From contig JASHYF010000004.1 in the NCBI GenBank assembly GCA_030043235.1, forward strand, positions 1 through 7,816: 7,816 bases of DNA, in the 5' to 3' direction. Origin of the DNA: Solirubrobacteraceae bacterium. GTDB lineage: Bacteria > Actinomycetota > Thermoleophilia > Solirubrobacterales > Solirubrobacteraceae. Below the pieces are notes generated by a model. It ran no database searches. It was not told the DNA's origin and worked only from the letters and a program-made list of their open reading frames with translations. A program made the position numbers and the translations under genes. Within the stretch, counting starts at the first letter, position 1, and every line of letters begins with the position of its first letter. Below are positions 6,197 to 7,816 of the stretch, piece after piece.

Positions 6197-6756
6197 GGTC
6201 TCTCCTTCATCCTGTTTCGCATCGCGGCGAGGCCCCGGCTGACACGCTTGCGAACGACGCTGGGCGAGCACTGCAGCTCGCCGGCGATGTCCTGGTAGTC
6301 ACGTTCGTGGAGCACGCGCGCAACGACCGCATCGCGCTGCTCGTCCGGCAGGTCTTGGAGCAGCGTGAGCGCTCCGTTACCGGAATCCGCGCTCGCCTCG
6401 ATTCGTTCGATGTCCCGGTCGTCGAGCACGAGCACTCCCATGCCCATGCGTCGCCTTGCGCGGTCTTCGACTCGGCCACGTTCACGGCTCCTGGAGAGCA
6501 GGTTGCGTGCGATGCCGAACAGCCACGCTCCGGCGTCGCCGAGCTCGGGGTCAAAGCGCTCGACCGACTCAAGCGCCGCGGCGAACGTCTCAGCCGTCAG
6601 GTCGGCCGCCAGATCCCCATGGCCGACCGCGCGCACGAAGAACGCGACGACGCGGCGCTCGAAACGCGCATAGAACTCCGCGAACGCGTCCTCGTCGCCT
6701 ACTGCGGCGGCAAGCAGTTGCTCGTCGCTCGGCTCTCGATCTGGAGACATCCTCAT
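6193..6756 (-). CDS. ECF-type RNA polymerase sigma factor (sigma-70 family)
   Basis: 187 residues with the two-domain ECF layout. Sigma region 2 spans about residues 22-92 (DAFAEFYARFERRVVAFFVR, then DLTAETFAAAL, and the AWLFGIARNLLSRSRER end of region 2 that binds the -10). Region 4 spans about 130-183 (LQDLPDEQRDAVVARVL, then the helix-turn-helix YQDIAGELQCSPSVVRKRVSRG). There is no extra C-terminal domain. It directs RNA polymerase to a dedicated promoter set, unknown here. It overlaps the downstream membrane protein by ATGA, so the two are made together, and its activity is probably controlled by that protein. The start is ATG 6756 or ATG 6750; neither has a good Shine-Dalgarno sequence. 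No RseA-like or zinc-binding anti-sigma gene is present nearby. Confidence 0.92.
   Translation of the reverse strand: MRMSPDREPSDEQLLAAAVGDEDAFAEFYARFERRVVAFFVRAVGHGDLAADLTAETFAAALESVERFDPELGDAGAWLFGIARNLLSRSRERGRVEDRARRRMGMGVLVLDDRDIERIEASADSGNGALTLLQDLPDEQRDAVVARVLHERDYQDIAGELQCSPSVVRKRVSRGLAAMRNRMKERP
6201..6207 (-). promoter_or_regulatory. Ribosome-binding site for the membrane protein, inside the sigma gene
   Basis: Minus-strand AAGGAGA, 4 bases before ATG 6196, lies within the last codons of the sigma factor gene. Together with the ATGA overlap it indicates translational coupling and decides this start. Confidence 0.75.
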
Positions 6757-6823
6757 CCACTAGTTCAGCTTGCGGCGCGATATGTGACCGGACCGGCGCG
6801 ATCATCGACATGACGACGCTGGC

Positions 6824-6849
6824 GTAACGGATCCGGCGCTGCCGGTTTC
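6824..6849 (-). promoter_or_regulatory. Weak ECF-like promoter candidate upstream of the sigma gene
   Basis: On the minus strand GAAACC (6849-6844) and CGTTAC (6829-6824) resemble the common ECF pattern of an AAC-type -35 and a CGT-type -10. The 14-base spacer is slightly short. A dyad ATTGC-G-GCAAT (6855-6865) lies 5 bases upstream of it. If real, it would allow autoregulation by the sigma factor. Confidence 0.22.
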
Positions 6850-6899
6850 GTGCGATTGCGGCAATGCGAAGCTCGGCCCCGGCGGTGAACGCGACGGCG

Positions 6900-7709
6900 T
6901 CAGGGATCGACGGTGATGACGAAGTAGTCTGAGCGGATCCTGGCGGTGCCGTCGCGGGCAGGGTTGAACCGCAGGACCAGATCCCTAAATGCCTCGATGA
7001 AGTCGTCCCAGCGGCCTTGGGGCTCGAGCACGCCGCGGGCGACCACGAACGGGCCGAAGTCGGCAGCGTACTGCTGCACAGCGTCCTCGACCGACGTAAA
7101 GTCGAAGTCGACGGTCTCTCGCGTGAGGGACGGGCTCACGCCGGCGGCACCAAAGACCTCTGCCACGTGCGCCTCTACGCCCCACAAAGGTGGAGGCTCC
7201 ACTCCCGGCGGCGCAGGCGGCATGAATGACCCGGTGAGCTTGAACAGCTCGCCGGCGAAACCGTCGTTGGCCCAGGTTGCCATCGCGATTCGCCCGCCCG
7301 GCCGGCAAACGCGGACTAGCTCAGCGGCTGCCCGCGTGTGGTCGGGTGCGAACATCGCGCCGAACGTCGAGATCACACGATCGAAGCTCGCATCCTCGAA
7401 CGGCAGCTGCTGGGCATCGCCCTCGATCCACTCGATCTCGACACCCGCGTCGGCGGCGCGGCGTCGCGCGTGCTCGAACAGCTCCGGCGTCACATCCACA
7501 CCCACGACCTTGGCTCCCCGCTGCGCGGCCGGAATAGCGACGTTGCCGCCACTGCCGGTTCCCACGTCAAGCAGGTCAACCGCCGGCTCGATACCGACGC
7601 GGTCGAGGATCAGCGTCCCAACTGGTGTGACCAGACGCGAGAAGCTGTCCCAGTCACCGGCCGACCAGGTCGCACGTGCCCGTTGGCGAAACTCGTCGGC
7701 GACCGCCAT
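6900..7709 (-). CDS. Class I SAM-dependent methyltransferase (Methyltransf_11 / UbiE-like)
   Basis: 269 residues, a normal length. The Rossmann-fold motifs are in order: motif I LLDVGTGSGG (46-55), the acidic residue Asp72 at the end of strand 2 (VVGVDVTPE), EGDAQQLPFEDASFDRVIS (96-114) with the adenine-contacting GDA, and RVCRPGGRIAMATW (133-146). The C-terminal part (about 150-269) would form the acceptor pocket and does not identify the substrate; small-molecule methylation is most likely. It is cytoplasmic, with no signal or membrane segment. It lies upstream of the sigma factor on the same strand with a 143-base gap, so the two need not be one operon. ATG 7709 has no Shine-Dalgarno sequence but does have a -10-like hexamer 6 bases before it, which suggests a leaderless transcript. 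Confidence 0.9.
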   Translation of the reverse strand: MAVADEFRQRARATWSAGDWDSFSRLVTPVGTLILDRVGIEPAVDLLDVGTGSGGNVAIPAAQRGAKVVGVDVTPELFEHARRRAADAGVEIEWIEGDAQQLPFEDASFDRVISTFGAMFAPDHTRAAAELVRVCRPGGRIAMATWANDGFAGELFKLTGSFMPPAPPGVEPPPLWGVEAHVAEVFGAAGVSPSLTRETVDFDFTSVEDAVQQYAADFGPFVVARGVLEPQGRWDDFIEAFRDLVLRFNPARDGTARIRSDYFVITVDP

Positions 7710-7715
7710 GCGGCA

Positions 7716-7724
7716 ACGCTAACA
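7716..7724 (-). promoter_or_regulatory. Leaderless-type -10 element for the methyltransferase
   Basis: Minus-strand TGT-TAGCGT fits an extended -10 of the form TGn-TAnnnT. The hexamer ends 6 bases before ATG 7709, the spacing expected when transcription starts at or near the start codon, as is frequent in actinobacteria. It also explains the missing Shine-Dalgarno sequence. Confidence 0.4.
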
Positions 7725-7816
7725 GAGCCAACCAAGCACGGTCTCCTGCCCACCGGCCATCGCGGGACTGCGCAGGCCGCGGGCACGGCTGCTCGCGCAG
7801 ACAAAGCGGGCGTCTA

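Noticed and set aside
5899..6813. 304-codon plus-strand frame opposite the sigma factor and the start of the membrane protein
   Set aside because: Shadow frame. The minus-strand sigma regions 2 and 4 are unmistakable, and the plus-strand translation matches nothing I recognise.
6833..6845. CCGGC/GCCGG hairpin after the methyltransferase as a terminator
   Set aside because: Only 5 bp, no T-run, and 54 bases past the stop; it is too weak to call.
6946..7722. 258-codon plus-strand frame opposite the methyltransferase
   Set aside because: The minus strand has complete SAM-binding motifs. The plus frame is Ser/Arg/Pro-rich antisense.
7768..7800. CTGCGC/GCGCAG inverted repeat near the right edge
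   Set aside because: Six-base arms around a 21-base loop in GC-rich DNA are expected by chance, and no gene end is visible to attach it to.

Overview
The window is very GC-rich, and each real reading frame has a long antisense shadow, as expected in a high-GC actinomycete. The gene content points to Actinomycetota, probably class Thermoleophilia (Solirubrobacter/Conexibacter-like): an arylsulfotransferase-family secreted protein, and an ECF sigma factor overlapping a single-pass membrane protein with a CU044_5270-like ectodomain. The taxonomic placement is inferred from recalled protein similarity. No tRNA, rRNA, CRISPR, insertion sequence or phage gene was seen.

Layout. (1) From the left edge to 1087, minus strand: the N-terminal 362 codons of an ASST-family protein, running out of the window. 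(2) 1088-1420: a 333-base divergent intergenic region. Its only AT-rich patch (about 1355-1395) carries two overlapping extended -10 promoters, one per strand. The leftward one would give the ASST gene a leader of about 270 nt. (3) 1421-2954, plus strand: an amidohydrolase (amidohydrolase_2/ACMSD-like) and, 7 bases later, a cysteine-dioxygenase-type cupin, probably one operon, ended by a hairpin at 2971-2993. (4) 2955-3375: a gene-free stretch with a near-consensus sigma70 promoter (TTGACA-16-TATAGT) overlapped by two dyads. It is followed by long near-perfect hairpins, including a 16-bp perfect stem. It looks like an independent small RNA or a long regulatory leader. (5) 3376-4326, plus strand: a dienelactone-hydrolase/abhydrolase_7-like alpha/beta hydrolase with an intact Ser-Asp-His set. 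(6) Convergent with it, minus strand, read from right to left: a class I SAM methyltransferase (7709-6900), an ECF sigma factor (6756-6193) and a 584-residue single-pass membrane protein (6196-4442) that overlaps the sigma gene by ATGA.

How the genes may work together. The clearest functional unit is the sigma factor and membrane protein: the layout is that of an ECF sigma factor with a membrane-bound regulator, but the partner has no recognisable anti-sigma domain and has an unusual two-part ectodomain. The amidohydrolase and thiol-dioxygenase-like cupin probably act on one small-molecule pathway of unknown substrate. The alpha/beta hydrolase and methyltransferase cannot be tied to them from sequence alone.

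The most interesting items are the structured RNA candidate at about 3090-3305, the sigma/membrane-protein module, the loss of a catalytic histidine in the amidohydrolase, and two in-frame ASST starts that each have a ribosome-binding site.
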